Part shown: one piece after another, positions 22,401 to 32,879 of the stretch
Layout of the letters: each line of letters starts with the position of its first letter
How positions within the stretch are numbered: position 1 is the stretch's first letter
Source of the DNA: Nothopassalora personata
Lineage: Eukaryota; Ascomycota; Dothideomycetes; Mycosphaerellales; Mycosphaerellaceae
Length of the DNA stretch: 64,000 bases
Assembly (NCBI GenBank): GCA_033816765.1
Contig: CM066294.1
Span: 1,488,001-1,552,000, forward strand
Direction of reading: 5' to 3'
Translations under genes and position numbers: made by a program
The notes under the pieces: generated by a model
The model's input: only the letters and a program-made list of their open reading frames with translations
What the model was told of the DNA's origin: nothing
The model's database searches: none

Positions 22401-24115
22401 ATGAAGGCAACACGGTGTATGCCCGCATAGTGAAAGCATTTCACGACGCCCCAGCCGCAGGTCACCCAGGAAAGACTAAGACCAACACCCTATTGAAACG
22501 CCACTATATCTGGCCAGGCATGACACGCTTCATACGCGAGTTCTGCAAAGGATGCACGACGTGCACAAACGTGAACCCAGTGCAGGATGCCGAACACGGA
22601 TTGCTAGCACCGTTGCCAGTGCCACTCGACACATGGGACGACATCGCAATGGACTTCGTAGTCGAGCTGCCCGAAGCACGCTGCACCGCAGATGGGCAGA
22701 AGTACAAAAACGTTCTCACAGTGACAGACCGCCTGAGTAAGGAGCGGCATCTGATCCCAGTGCTCAACATGAGCGCAGAGTACATTGCGTTCATCTACCT
22801 CAAGTACGTGTTCAGCCGCCATGGGCTGCCTAAGTCGATCGTTACAGACAGAGGACCCCAATGGCTTTCCGCATTCTGGAAGCGCCTATGCCAGCTACTA
22901 GGCATCAAGCGCAAGCTGTCAACGGGCTACCACCCCCAAACAGATGGGCAAAGCGAGATCACGAACAAGGCCATGGAGAAGTACCTGCGCACGTATACCA
23001 ACTATGCCCAGGACGACTGGCCGGATTGGCTGCCTCTGGCAGAGTTCACTGCGAACGACCACGTGTCAGAATCTACCGGATTCTCCCCATTCATGGCAAC
23101 GCTAGGCAAGAACCCGAGGTATTCAGACGCAGAAGTCATGCTGCCGCTGGAACTCATGCCACACAAGCAACGCCTCGATGCACAATCGGCGACTGCATTC
23201 GGAGCCCGGATGAATGAACTCAGGCAGGCACTCAGAGACGCCATGCAAATGGCGCAAGATACACAAGCGGAGTATGCCAACCGACGCAGGACCATAGCAC
23301 CAGCATACAAGTTAGGCGACATGGTGCACATTAGCACCAAGAACTGGCACACCACACGCCCGTCTAAGAAACTGGACTACAAGTATGCGGGTCCTTACCC
23401 GATCAAGGAAGTGCTGCCACACGACACATATCGAGTCGCATTGCCAGACTCACTGAGCAACCTGTATGACGGGTTCCACGCCAATTACTTGCGACCAGGC
23501 TACGACCCAGTCACAGGACAAGTCGTCCTTCCGCCTCCGCCAATCGAGGTGGAGGACGAAGATGGGTCTCACCAGGAATGGCACGTGGAGAAAGTCGTGG
23601 ACTCGCACAGGTCGCTGCCGCCAGGGCGTGCGCCAGCAGGAGGAAAGGTCCCAATCTACAAGTACTGCGTGAAGTGGGTAGGTGATAACGAGCTAACTTG
23701 GGAGCCCGCAGAGACTATGATTGCAACAGCAGCCGCCTCTGTCGCCGACTTCCATCACAACCACCCTACGGCCCCTAGACCAGCCGGCTTCACACCACCG
23801 CTAGGATGGATTGCGAATGAGGAAGCACCATCTGATGACGCGGGCACCCTCAGTGCTGCGATGATTACGTCCAACCCAGTAACCGCAGGAGGGCCACGCG
23901 AATTGATCGCGCAGGTGCCTGTGGCTCTTCTGGCAGAAGACAACGGCTCGTATGAAGATGATGACCCGCCAGGCATGGCACCAACAAAGGTAACCGATGA
24001 CTGTGACCGAAGCGACAAGCGAAATGGACATCAAACTTCCCTTGACACGGTGCACAGGAGTGACCGTTTTGAAGGGGGGGGGTGGTGTGACGGCCCATGG
24101 CCGCACAGCGAGTGA
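19422..24115 (+). CDS. pol: Element E Pol polyprotein: protease, RT, RNase H, integrase, chromodomain
   Basis: About 1561 codons counted from 19430 (a TTG, so translation is presumably by -1 frameshift from gag). Protease: FLDDGANSNYV at residues 62-72, with DDG replacing the usual DSG or DTG. Reverse transcriptase: VCVDYRALN, FTKLDVIAAFNRI and the catalytic YLDD at 586-589. RNase H: LETDASDF near 736, YDKELLAIVKAFEEW and VYSDHKNLEYF. Integrase: an HHCC zinc finger near 1003-1045 ending CKGCTTC, then Asp 1075, Asp 1140 and Glu 1176 (D,D35E), with GYHPQTDGQSE. C-terminal chromodomain about 1383-1440 (YKYCVKWVGDNELTWEPAE), which would target integration to marked heterochromatin. The stop lies 30 bases inside the 3' LTR. 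There is no RIP damage. Confidence 0.93.
24071..24085 (+). promoter_or_regulatory. Element E polypurine tract
   Basis: GAA, a run of nine G, then TGG directly before the 3' LTR; this is the plus-strand primer. The miniature element has a closely similar tract (GAGA, G run, TGG) in the same position. It lies inside the end of the pol frame. Confidence 0.85.
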
Positions 24116-24246
24116 ACGTGGCGAGTTACGTGACCGGGCCCGGGCCGACCCGCGTGCCTCGGCTTGTATATTAACTTCTCGCGCCTCGCGCACCTCTTAG
24201 ATAGCTTGTCTAACAACTTCGTACTACCTAAGCAGGTGCCCTTACA
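24086..24246 (+). repeat. Element E 3' LTR
   Basis: 161 bp, identical to the 5' LTR, followed by the target duplication AATTA. Pol terminates within it at 24113-24115. Confidence 0.93.
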
Positions 24247-24251
24247 AATTA

Positions 24252-24528
24252 CGGTTGTAAGGTCCTATTAAGTAACAACTAGTATTAGTGCATTCTAAAG
24301 TAAGTACTACGTAATAATAGATATAGCTGCATTACTAGAAAAACTTAGTACCTTTGCCGACATAGGTAGAGGCTACGAATAGCCTATAAACCCTACGAAA
24401 ATAGAAGGGGTCTATAGGGACTCTGTCCCTTATAAGGGGATAGAGGAATCGGAGGAAGGGGAAACACCTAAATCTAGTAAAGAAGGGAGAAGCGGAACTA
24501 ACGCCGCTAAATTAGGTATAGGTGTAGG
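24252..24528 (+). pseudogene. Element D leader and start of gag relic (left copy)
   Basis: Resumes element D after element E. From about 24395 it encodes the gag N-terminus that is still open in the other copy at 40714-40442: VYRDS and EESEEGETPKSSKEGRS are recognisable. It is interrupted by the miniature dimer at 24529. Confidence 0.7.
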
Positions 24529-24756
24529 TGTCACGGTTTACCTTTGCACAGACGCACTTCGGTGTCACGTGATAAGATCGGGCCCGAGGTCACGTGACAC
24601 CGAAGTGCGTCTGTGCAAAGGTAAACCGTGACACCACCCCCCCTCTCAAACCGCCGTACGCCCTCGTACGCGTGAATCAATCGCAATGGGGTATATCCAT
24701 CGCCATTACCCAATTCAATCCAATCCAATGTATATCTTGCCGCAGCAAGCCTTAAG

Positions 24757-25378
24757 CGAAGACAGTATCACACCGCAGTGTGCCTTGTGTCCACCAACTG
24801 TATATCAAGCCTCAGCTTGCCTCAAGTTGTATCTGCGAAGACAGTATCACACCGCAGTGTGCCTTGTGTCCACCAACTGTATATCAAGCCTCAGCTTGCC
24901 TCAAGTTGTATCTGCGAAGACAGTATCACACCGCAGTGTGCCTTGTGTCCACCAACTGTATATCAAGCCTCAGCTTGCCTCAAGTTGTATCTGCGAAGAC
25001 AGTATCACACCGCAGTGTGCCTTGTGTCCACCAACTGTATATCAAGCCTCAGCTTGCCTCAAGTTGTATCTGCGAAGACAGTATCACACCGCAGTGTGCC
25101 TTGTGTCCACCAACTGTATATCAAGCCTCAGCTTGCCTCAAGTTGTATCTGCGAAGACAGTATCACACCGCAGTGTGCCTTGTGTCCACCAACTGTATAT
25201 CAAGCCTCAGCTTGCCTCAAGTTGTATCTGCGAAGACAGTATCTTCGTTACGACGAAGAGAAACTAAGACTCTCTCTCTCGAAAAATACAAGCCTCAAGC
25301 GAAGACAGTATCACACCGCAGTGTGCCTTGTGTCCACCAACTGTATATCAAGCCTCAGCTTGCCTCAAGTTGTATCTG
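24757..25378. repeat. 79-bp tandem repeats, left arm of the dimer
   Basis: Six contiguous 79-bp units, then a shorter interrupting stretch (25233-25305) with a TCTCTCTC run, then one more unit. Each unit contains the small inverted repeat CACACCGCAGTGTG. Because 79 is not a multiple of three and the unit lacks stops on one strand, the array is open in all three frames on that strand. Confidence 0.9.
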
Positions 25379-26174
25379 CGCTCCGCCGGTGCTCCTCTTG
25401 CTGACGAGCCTGCTCAGCACCATCTCGGCCCTGAGTCTCGTCTTGTGTCTCTTGCGCCATCTTGCGCAGTCGTTCTACACCCTGGGTGTCGTCGAAATCC
25501 GGATTCCACTCTGACTCGTCTTCCACCTCACGTTGTCCTTCGGTTAGTGTGCCGTTCTGTCGTTGGCGCGCGTCGCGGAGGAACTTCTTCGTGAGTAGGT
25601 TAAGGTTCAGGTTGGGAATGAATTAGGATTCGTCTGCTCCGAGTGTCGTCTGGTTTGCGGCCATTCGGACTCGGTGTCGCACGCGCGTTTCTGTGCACAC
25701 GTGGTCGGGGTGATCGCTTGCGGCGATCGAGCGCGGTAGAACTTACTCGATACTAAGGCTAATACACGTTTGCGCCCTGTTGCTGTCTTGTCCGTGTCAT
25801 TAAGTTCTACCGCGCTCGATCGCCGCAAGCGATCACCCCGACCACGTGTGCACAGAAACGCGCGTGCGACACCGAGTCCGAATGGCCGCAAACCAGACGA
25901 CACTCGGAGCAGACGAATCCTAATTCATTCCCAACCTGAACCTTAACCTACTCACGAAGAAGTTCCTCCGCGACGCGCGCCAACGACAGAACGGCACACT
26001 AACCGAAGGACAACGTGAGGTGGAAGACGAGTCAGAGTGGAATCCGGATTTCGACGACACCCAGGGTGTAGAACGACTGCGCAAGATGGCGCAAGAGACA
26101 CAAGACGAGACTCAGGGCCGAGATGGTGCTGAGCAGGCTCGTCAGCAAGAGGAGCACCGGCGGAGCGCAGATAC

Positions 26175-26711
26175 AACTTGAGGCAAGCTGAGGCTTGATA
26201 TACAGTTGGTGGACACAAGGCACACTGCGGTGTGATACTGTCTTCGCTTGAGGCTTGTATTTTTCGAGAGAGAGAGTCTTAGTTTCTCTTCGTCGTAACG
26301 AAGATACTGTCTTCGCAGATACAACTTGAGGCAAGCTGAGGCTTGATATACAGTTGGTGGACACAAGGCACACTGCGGTGTGATACTGTCTTCGCAGATA
26401 CAACTTGAGGCAAGCTGAGGCTTGATATACAGTTGGTGGACACAAGGCACACTGCGGTGTGATACTGTCTTCGCAGATACAACTTGAGGCAAGCTGAGGC
26501 TTGATATACAGTTGGTGGACACAAGGCACACTGCGGTGTGATACTGTCTTCGCAGATACAACTTGAGGCAAGCTGAGGCTTGATATACAGTTGGTGGACA
26601 CAAGGCACACTGCGGTGTGATACTGTCTTCGCAGATACAACTTGAGGCAAGCTGAGGCTTGATATACAGTTGGTGGACACAAGGCACACTGCGGTGTGAT
26701 ACTGTCTTCGC
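26175..26711. repeat. 79-bp tandem repeats, right arm of the dimer
   Basis: The same array as the left arm in reverse complement, with the same interrupting stretch but only five contiguous units plus one. This is the only length difference between the arms. Confidence 0.9.
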
Positions 26712-26833
26712 TTAAGGCTTGCTGCGGCAAGATATACATTGGATTGGATTGAATTGGGTAATGGCGATGGATATACCCCATTGCGATTGATTCACGCGTA
26801 CGAGGGCGTACGGCGGTTTGAGAGGGGGGGTGG

Positions 26834-26994
26834 TGTCACGGTTTACCTTTGCACAGACGCACTTCGGTGTCACGTGACCTCGGGCCCGATCTTATCACGC
26901 GCTTCTCGCGACTTCTTACTTCTCTTCTTCGTAGAACTTACTCGATACTAAGGCTAATACACGTTTGCGCCCTGTTGCTGTCTTGTCCGTGTTA
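26834..26994 (+). repeat. Miniature element LTR (right end of dimer)
   Basis: 161 bp, TGTCACGG to CCGTGTTA; the monomer LTRs end CCGTGTCA. It is preceded by a polypurine tract (26817-26833). Same length as the element E LTR and a similar first eight bases. Confidence 0.88.
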
Positions 26995-26999
26995 GTAGG

Positions 27000-28225
27000 C
27001 ACGAACAGTATAATTAGAATAGATGCTATAACTGCCCTCTTTAGACGATTAGTAGTAGCAATAGAAAACGCTAGCCCTCGCTTTCTACCTCTAGGAGGTG
27101 CTAAGAATCCGTTCTTTAATAGCACTAATGCTACTAAGTTCTAGGAGCGGTTTAGCGACCTAATAGACTAGTATCCGCCTCGGGCATCTATTAAGAAGGA
27201 TAATTTCTAGGGTAGGTTTAAGCGTAATTGCGAAACTACTATCCGGCGTATAGTTATAAGACTGCCTAGGTAGCTCACTAATAAGGCACGTTTTAGGAGG
27301 GCGTTCTTATTAGAGTTCTTAAGGTTTAACGCCTACTCGATATTAGGGAGTCGGGAATATCTTAAGGAGATTATTAGGGCGTAGTAAGGTAAGAGGCCCG
27401 AAGAATAGGATATAAAGGAATTCATCCGCCTGTTTATATCCTTAAGTGACCTAATTGAACCTAAGGATTTAGATAATAGCTCCCGGAGTCGCCTCCTCCT
27501 TTAGGGATTACTAGAGGCAGTCGCGAAAGCGGTCTACAAGGCTTACGGGCTTTACCTAAAGTAGCCTAAGAAGTTTAGGGACTTTTAGAGGATCCTCGAT
27601 AAAGCTACTAGTATCGTAGATAGTAAGGAGGGATAGAAAGCTATATATATAGATTTCCCTCTTACTTTACCTTAGCTATACCGCTTAGTCGTAAAGTAAA
27701 TGCCGCACCTTAAGCCTAAGATTAACACGCTTAAGAAGGCTACCTCTAGGACTATTATTAATAATAACCTAATCTAGAAGGTAGCTAAAATAAGTATACG
27801 TGTATACTAGCGCGGTCGCGTCGCGGACGCGGGTTCCTTCTACCCGAGTAAGAATTAACGCTCTATACAACCGGAGAGGTACGACCTAGACACTAAGCTA
27901 TAGGTTTTCGTAATGTAGCGTCCCCTATCCTAGAATCGCGAACAGTCTAAAGCGATAGATGGTTATTACTATAACTGTAGTAGTTCGAAGCACTAGGCTA
28001 GTAATTATAGGGTAATAAGGTCCTTAATATCCCGGGGCTACATATACCTCGCCCCGAACAACTAGTAGTATCTAGGGAAAGAAGGCGATCCGCGTCCTAC
28101 TAAATTTAACTTTTAGAGGGACTATAGTAAACCGAAACTACTCTATATACTCTCTCTACTCGAAGAACATTATAGGCCGATCGAGTTTATTAACTAGTAT
28201 AAAATTCCCGCACTACGTAAGTAAT
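27000..28225 (+). pseudogene. Element D gag relic (left copy)
   Basis: Continues element D after the dimer. It reads as a gypsy gag with RIP stops: FLLEFLRFNAYS near 27305-27345, EEFIRLFxSLSDLIEP near 27405-27460, and a zinc-knuckle remnant near 27960-28010 where Cys codons have become Tyr. It is collinear with 40480-39360 in reverse complement. It ends at the junction with the LTR at 28231. Confidence 0.75.
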
Positions 28226-28230
28226 AGTAA

Positions 28231-28599
28231 TGTCTACTAACCACCCTATGTAGGCCTATCCGAGTTGTGGTAGTATAGAGCGGTGCTTACGTAAGCAGGG
28301 GTATTTGCCGGTCCCGGGACCGGGAAATCAGGTCACGTGACGAGTAGCGTAGTAGCTAGATAAAACAAGAGGATTAGCGGACCCTAAACCCCTATACCCT
28401 CTACTCGAGAGGTATAAATTAAATTGTTGCCTTAATGCTACGCTTACAATGCTTAGCTACGCATTATATATCTTAATAGCTATACTAGGTCCTACTAGCT
28501 TACCTAAATGTCTAATTAAACCTAAATGAAATTAGGGTAAGTTAGACCTAAGGAACCCCCTCTAAACCTAAGGTTAACATAACCTATTAGTCGTTAATA
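28231..28599 (-). repeat. Element D LTR, isolated, minus orientation
   Basis: 369 bp, TGTCTACTAAC to GTCGTTAATA in plus-strand reading. It is homologous to 16287-16653 (inverted) and 41068-41434 (same orientation), and opposite in orientation to the gag relic on its left. No clear target duplication (left AGTAA, right CTATA). It contains the LTR palindrome at 28303-28328. Confidence 0.75.
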
Positions 28600-28611
28600 C
28601 TATATATAGGA

Positions 28612-28776
28612 CAATTAGGTTATACTCCTACCTATAGTACAGTTAGTACTAAATAACTACAAGTCCGAAACAACGGGTAAAACACCTTTCTTCGTAAACT
28701 ACGGTAAGCATCCGAACCTGTTTAGCGAAGAAGGATGATATCTATAAGCTAAAAGGGCAATCGTAACTACGGAGGC
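28612..28776 (+). pseudogene. Gypsy integrase fragment
   Basis: The plus strand reads LLPIVQLVLNNYKSETTG followed by KTPFFVNYGKHPNLFSEEG, the well-known C-terminal part of a gypsy integrase core. It is cut by the Copia LTR at 28777. It does not match the D integrase that lies on the other side of the Copia element. Confidence 0.75.
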
Positions 28777-29023
28777 TGTTAAGTTAAGACCTTATAGGAT
28801 ACGTAGTTAGCAGCGGAGTGGAGTAAGAGATCAATCTTCAACTAGCTAATAGCTACAGGGCATGCAGCAATATATTAGGAACCAATGTGTTAATTGTGTT
28901 AGATGTCTATCTAAGCTAAAAGGGAGAGAAGGTGTCTTCCGATAAGCTAAGTTATCGTAGATGCCTTAGGCTATTAGATCATAACCTAACTATTAGCTCC
29001 CCTTAAGATGCTACATCTTAACA
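28777..29023 (-). repeat. Copia 3' LTR
   Basis: 247 bp, TGTTAAGTTAAGACC to GCTACATCTTAACA in plus reading; paired with 34714-34960. Confidence 0.88.
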
Positions 29024-31674
29024 CTCCTACTTATCTTATATAGGAGGTCACAGTCTACTCTTCTTCTATTAGTAGTATTTAGACCTTTATAACAGGTTGA
29101 GCTAGCTTACAAACCTCTAGAAGTGTAGACTAGTCTTTAGCTTTATGAACCTATCTATAACTATCTTAGATGTTAGGGTGTACTTAACAGTAATAAGCCT
29201 TCTCTACTAAAGTTTCCTAACAGCATTGTAGGCAATGTTAATGTGCTTTAACTTGTTATAAACATGTGTATCCCTTACTAGGGCAAGGGCAGCTTAGTTA
29301 TTACCTCTTAATTAGACTAGTCTTAAGCTTAACATAGTCTCCTGGTTTCTAGTGATCCTTAGTTAATAGGAACAGTCTCCTACTAACTCTAGATAGTCTA
29401 TCTCCCTTAGTAGTAAAGCTAGGAATTGGGATTGCTTTGTATATACATTTATAGCTATGTATTTAGCTTCTATTATAGATGTTGCTATAGACTTTTGCTT
29501 CTTACTTATCTAGGAGACTAGTGCCCTATAGAGGAAGAAGACATACCTAAGGATAGAGACTCTGTCTACTTTGTCTATTACATAATTAGAGTTATAGTAT
29601 CTAACTAGGCATCCTTCTCTATACCTAGAGAAGACAAGACCGAGATTAGGATATAACCTTAGATATCTTGTGATCTTCTTTAAAGCCTTTATGTAGTAGG
29701 TAGATAGGTTACTTATAAATAAGCTTATCCTTCCTAGGGCAAAAGCAATGTCTAGCCTTATAATTGTTACTAGCTATATCTATGTACTATTAATACTCTA
29801 GTACTCTACCTTATTACACCTCTCATCTATATAGCTTAAAGGTTTAAGAGCCTTATAGCTGTCTATAGGTAAGTGTATAGGTGCTGCCTTCTTATAGTTT
29901 ATCCCTATCTTAGCAAGGTTGTCCCTAATAAAGTGTCCCTAGTTAAGTTTTAGGATTCCTCTCCTCCTATCCCTTGTAACTCTTATGCTAAGGATCTTTT
30001 TAGGTTTACTAAGATCTTTGATCTTAAAGACTTTACTAAGTTCTCTTTTAAACTAGAGAATATCTATTAACTTTAGTGTAGCAATTAGAATGTTATCTAT
30101 ATGTATAAGAATTATAATCTCTTTTTCCTTATAAATAAGTAGGCATAGATCTACCTCTAACTATATAAATCTAATCTCTCTAAGCTTTGACATATAGAGT
30201 TGATTCTAATCTCTAGCTGCTTACTTAAGTCTATATAAGCTTTTAAGGATCTTAAACACTATGTTTAGTAGAAGCTTAACTCCTAGTAGTAGTAATATAA
30301 AGATGTCTTTATAGAGGGTGCTTTCTATAAACGTATTGTTTATATCTACTTAGTAAAGATAGAGATCCTTCTTGCATATAATAGCTATAAACACCCTAAG
30401 GGTGTCCTATCTAACTGTAGGCGCAAATGTCTCTATAAAGTTAATACTAAACTTCTATAAAAAGCCCCTTATAACTAGCCTAGCCTTAAACTTTTTAATA
30501 GCTCTACTAATGCTTCTTTTAACATTAAAGACCTATCTTAACGTAACTAAGTTTACTCCTTTTAGTAGAATAGCACTCTCCTAGGTATTGTTACTCTATA
30601 GAGCATCTAGCTCCTTCTAGATTGCTTCCTTCTAAAGGTGTCCCTATTTCTTGTTATTTATAGCATCCTTATAGGACTTTAGAATTAGAATCTCTTACTT
30701 GTATATAATGACTTCTATAGTTACTACAAAGGCTATCTCCTTAACTTCTTCTAGGAATTCACTATCCTATAGTACTGAATTATCTACTAATTGCATAGCT
30801 ATAAAGAAAGCTTAGTAGTAAGTAGTAAGGTTCTCTAAGAGATCTATTGCTTCTCCTACTTTAGTAGCTAGTTTAGGTATAGGGACCATGGATCTTAGGG
30901 CTTTCTATTTCTATTTATAGCCCTTAACATTATAGTTAGCCCTCCTCTTACTAAGGGATAATCTAAGAGTAGTTACTTGTGTCCTAGTAACATTCTTTTC
31001 CTAGAGATCTAGTAAGCTTATCTTAATTGGCTTATCGATTTTCTAAAATTCCCCTATATTCTTTAGAGGCTAGGGAAGTTGTATAAACAGCTTTCTTAGC
31101 TAGGCTGTTACTAGGCTACTCTACTAAATAATTGAATAGTAAACAGGTTGCTCTAAGGATATGTCCTTCCTTAGCCTCCCTAAGGGTCTCCTAGCTAGTG
31201 CATTGCTTAATAGATTCAATTTTATAACATTGAGATCTATATTACCTCTAGGTTAGTCCTTAAAGAAGTCTATATATATGTGTTGTTTCATAGCTTTTAT
31301 GTCTAGTTCCTAAAAGAGCTAGGCCTTAGCTATGTTTTGAACGTATCTAATAAACACTGCTTCTTTGCCTCTATTTATTAGTTTATTACTTCTTGCCTAT
31401 TAAGGCTAGGATCTTGTGTCTATATAGACAATAGCTTTATATCCCTAAACCTTTAAATAGTTAATAGTTGGCTTAATACTATTAAAGGCTTTATCTAGTA
31501 AAACCTTGAACCTATTATAGTCTAGACCATTTAGTAGTTTGTTCCTTATGTAGGTTTAGGCTTCTAGTGCTTTAGGCTAGAATTCAATTAGCATCTTAGC
31601 CTCTTTAAGTATTACCCTCATAGAGTCTTCTAAGGTTTGTATTAACCTTTTAACTAGTCTATTTTAGAGCGAGT
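29024..31674 (-). pseudogene. Copia pol relic: integrase, RT, RNase H
   Basis: Minus-strand readings, each broken by Gln and Trp stops. Integrase C-terminal side, 31600-31250: NKLLNGLDYNRFKVLLDKAF and GKEAVFIRYVQNIAKA. Copia RT near 30560-30350: KKFKARLVIRGF, then FIETFAPTVR and DTLRVFIAI. RNase H near 29640-29450: DKVDRVSILRYVFFL and KKQKSIATSIIEAKYIA. The order and motifs are diagnostic of Ty1/Copia. Confidence 0.8.
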
Positions 31675-31835
31675 TGTCACGGTTTACCTTTGCACAGACG
31701 CACTTCGGTGTCACGTGACCTCGGGCCCGATCTTATCACGCGCTTCTCGCGACTTCTTACTTCTCTTCTTCGTAGAACTTACTCGATACTAAGGCTAATA
31801 CACGTTTGCGCCCTGTTGCTGTCTTGTCCGTGTCA
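31675..31835 (+). repeat. Miniature element 5' LTR
   Basis: 161 bp, apparently identical to 32880-33040. It contains the self-primer candidate GTAGAACTTA. Confidence 0.88.
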
Positions 31836-32202
31836 TTAAGTTCTACCGCGCTCGATCGCCGCAAGCGATCACCCCGACCACGTGTGCACAGAAACGCGCG
31901 TGCGACACCGAGTCCGAATGGCCGCAAACCAGACGACACTCGGAGCAGACGAATCCTAATTCATTCCCAACCTGAACCTTAACCTACTCACGAAGAAGTT
32001 CCTCCGCGACGCGCGCCAACGACAGAACGGCACACTAACCGAAGGACAACGTGAGGTGGAAGACGAGTCAGAGTGGAATCCGGATTTCGACGACACCCAG
32101 GGTGTAGAACGACTGCGCAAGATGGCGCAAGAGACACAAGACGAGACTCAGGGCCGAGATGGTGCTGAGCAGGCTCGTCAGCAAGAGGAGCACCGGCGGA
32201 GC

Positions 32203-32757
32203 GTAGATACAACTTGAGGCAAGCTGAGGCTTGATATACAGTTGGTGGACACAAGGCACACTGCGGTGTGATACTGTCTTCGCAGATACAACTTGAGGCA
32301 AGCTGAGGCTTGATATACAGTTGGTGGACACAAGGCACACTGCGGTGTGATACTGTCTTCGCAGATACAACTTGAGGCAAGCTGAGGCTTGATATACAGT
32401 TGGTGGACACAAGGCACACTGCGGTGTGATACTGTCTTCGCAGATACAACTTGAGGCAAGCTGAGGCTTGATATACAGTTGGTGGACACAAGGCACACTG
32501 CGGTGTGATACTGTCTTCGCAGATACAACTTGAGGCAAGCTGAGGCTTGATATACAGTTGGTGGACACAAGGCACACTGCGGTGTGATACTGTCTTCGCA
32601 GATACAACTTGAGGCAAGCTGAGGCTTGATATACAGTTGGTGGACACAAGGCACACTGCGGTGTGATACTGTCTTCGCAGATACAACTTGAGGCAAGCTG
32701 AGGCTTGATATACAGTTGGTGGACACAAGGCACACTGCGGTGTGATACTGTCTTCGC
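32203..32757 (+). repeat. 79-bp tandem repeats, monomer
   Basis: Seven contiguous units with 79-bp spacing (for example starts at 32281, 32360 and 32439), without the interrupting stretch found in both arms of the dimer. Confidence 0.92.
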
Positions 32758-32879
32758 TTAAGGCTTGCTGCGGCAAGATATACATTGGATTGGATTGAAT
32801 TGGGTAATGGCGATGGATATACCCCATTGCGATTGATTCACGCGTACGAGGGCGTACGGCGGTTTGAGAGGGGGGGTGG

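Larger units (their letters stand above)
16845..24246 (+). mobile_element. Element E: intact chromovirus (Ty3/gypsy) with identical LTRs
   Basis: 7402-bp plus-strand element. The two 161-bp LTRs (16845-17005 and 24086-24246) look identical base for base. The 5-bp target duplication AATTA is at 16840-16844 and 24247-24251. The empty site survives in the second copy of D as TAATT on the opposite strand (40864-40868). gag and pol are open, and base composition is balanced with ordinary CpA content, in sharp contrast to the RIPed host. The C-terminal chromodomain and D,D35E integrase place it among chromoviruses. By sequence it is a recent, potentially active insertion. Confidence 0.95.
24529..26994. 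mobile_element. Palindromic (head-to-head) dimer of a miniature LTR retrotransposon
   Basis: A 2466-bp unit with one 5-bp target duplication GTAGG (24524-24528 and 26995-26999). The empty site in the other D copy is CCTAT on the opposite strand (40587-40591). Order: 44 nt of forward LTR start (24529-24572); reversed LTR start (24568-24633, sharing CGTGA); reversed polypurine tract and reversed internal region to 25745; the forward LTR end 25746-25799; forward internal region 25800-26833; a full forward LTR 26834-26994. The inverted arms are 24568-25745 (1178 nt) and 25801-26899 (1099 nt), and differ in length by exactly one 79-bp tandem repeat. The central junction is on GTAGAACTTA (25736-25745). 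Ends are TG and TA (CA in the monomer). It encodes no retrotransposon enzymes. Confidence 0.9.
16287..28225 (+). mobile_element. Element D, left copy (Ty3/gypsy), carrying two insertions
   Basis: A plus-strand, RIP-degraded gypsy element. It comprises a 5' LTR (16287-16653), a leader, and gag, and is truncated at about 28225 within gag. It is interrupted by the intact chromovirus E (16845-24246) and the miniature palindromic dimer (24529-26994). Removing both leaves about 2.06 kb that aligns collinearly, in reverse complement, with 39360-41434. That second copy shows both insertion sites empty, which proves the two insertions and their target duplications. Confidence 0.85.

Noticed and set aside
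24686..25514. Long repetitive open frames (up to 279 codons) over the 79-bp arrays, also in 26032-26781 and 31988-32827
   Set aside because: The 79-bp unit has no stop in any frame on one strand, so every frame is open by structure alone. The frames lie antisense or across element borders and have no protein features.
32203..32757. CRISPR-like regular array
   Set aside because: Direct repeats without unique spacers; the whole 79-bp unit repeats. It lies inside a eukaryotic LTR element.
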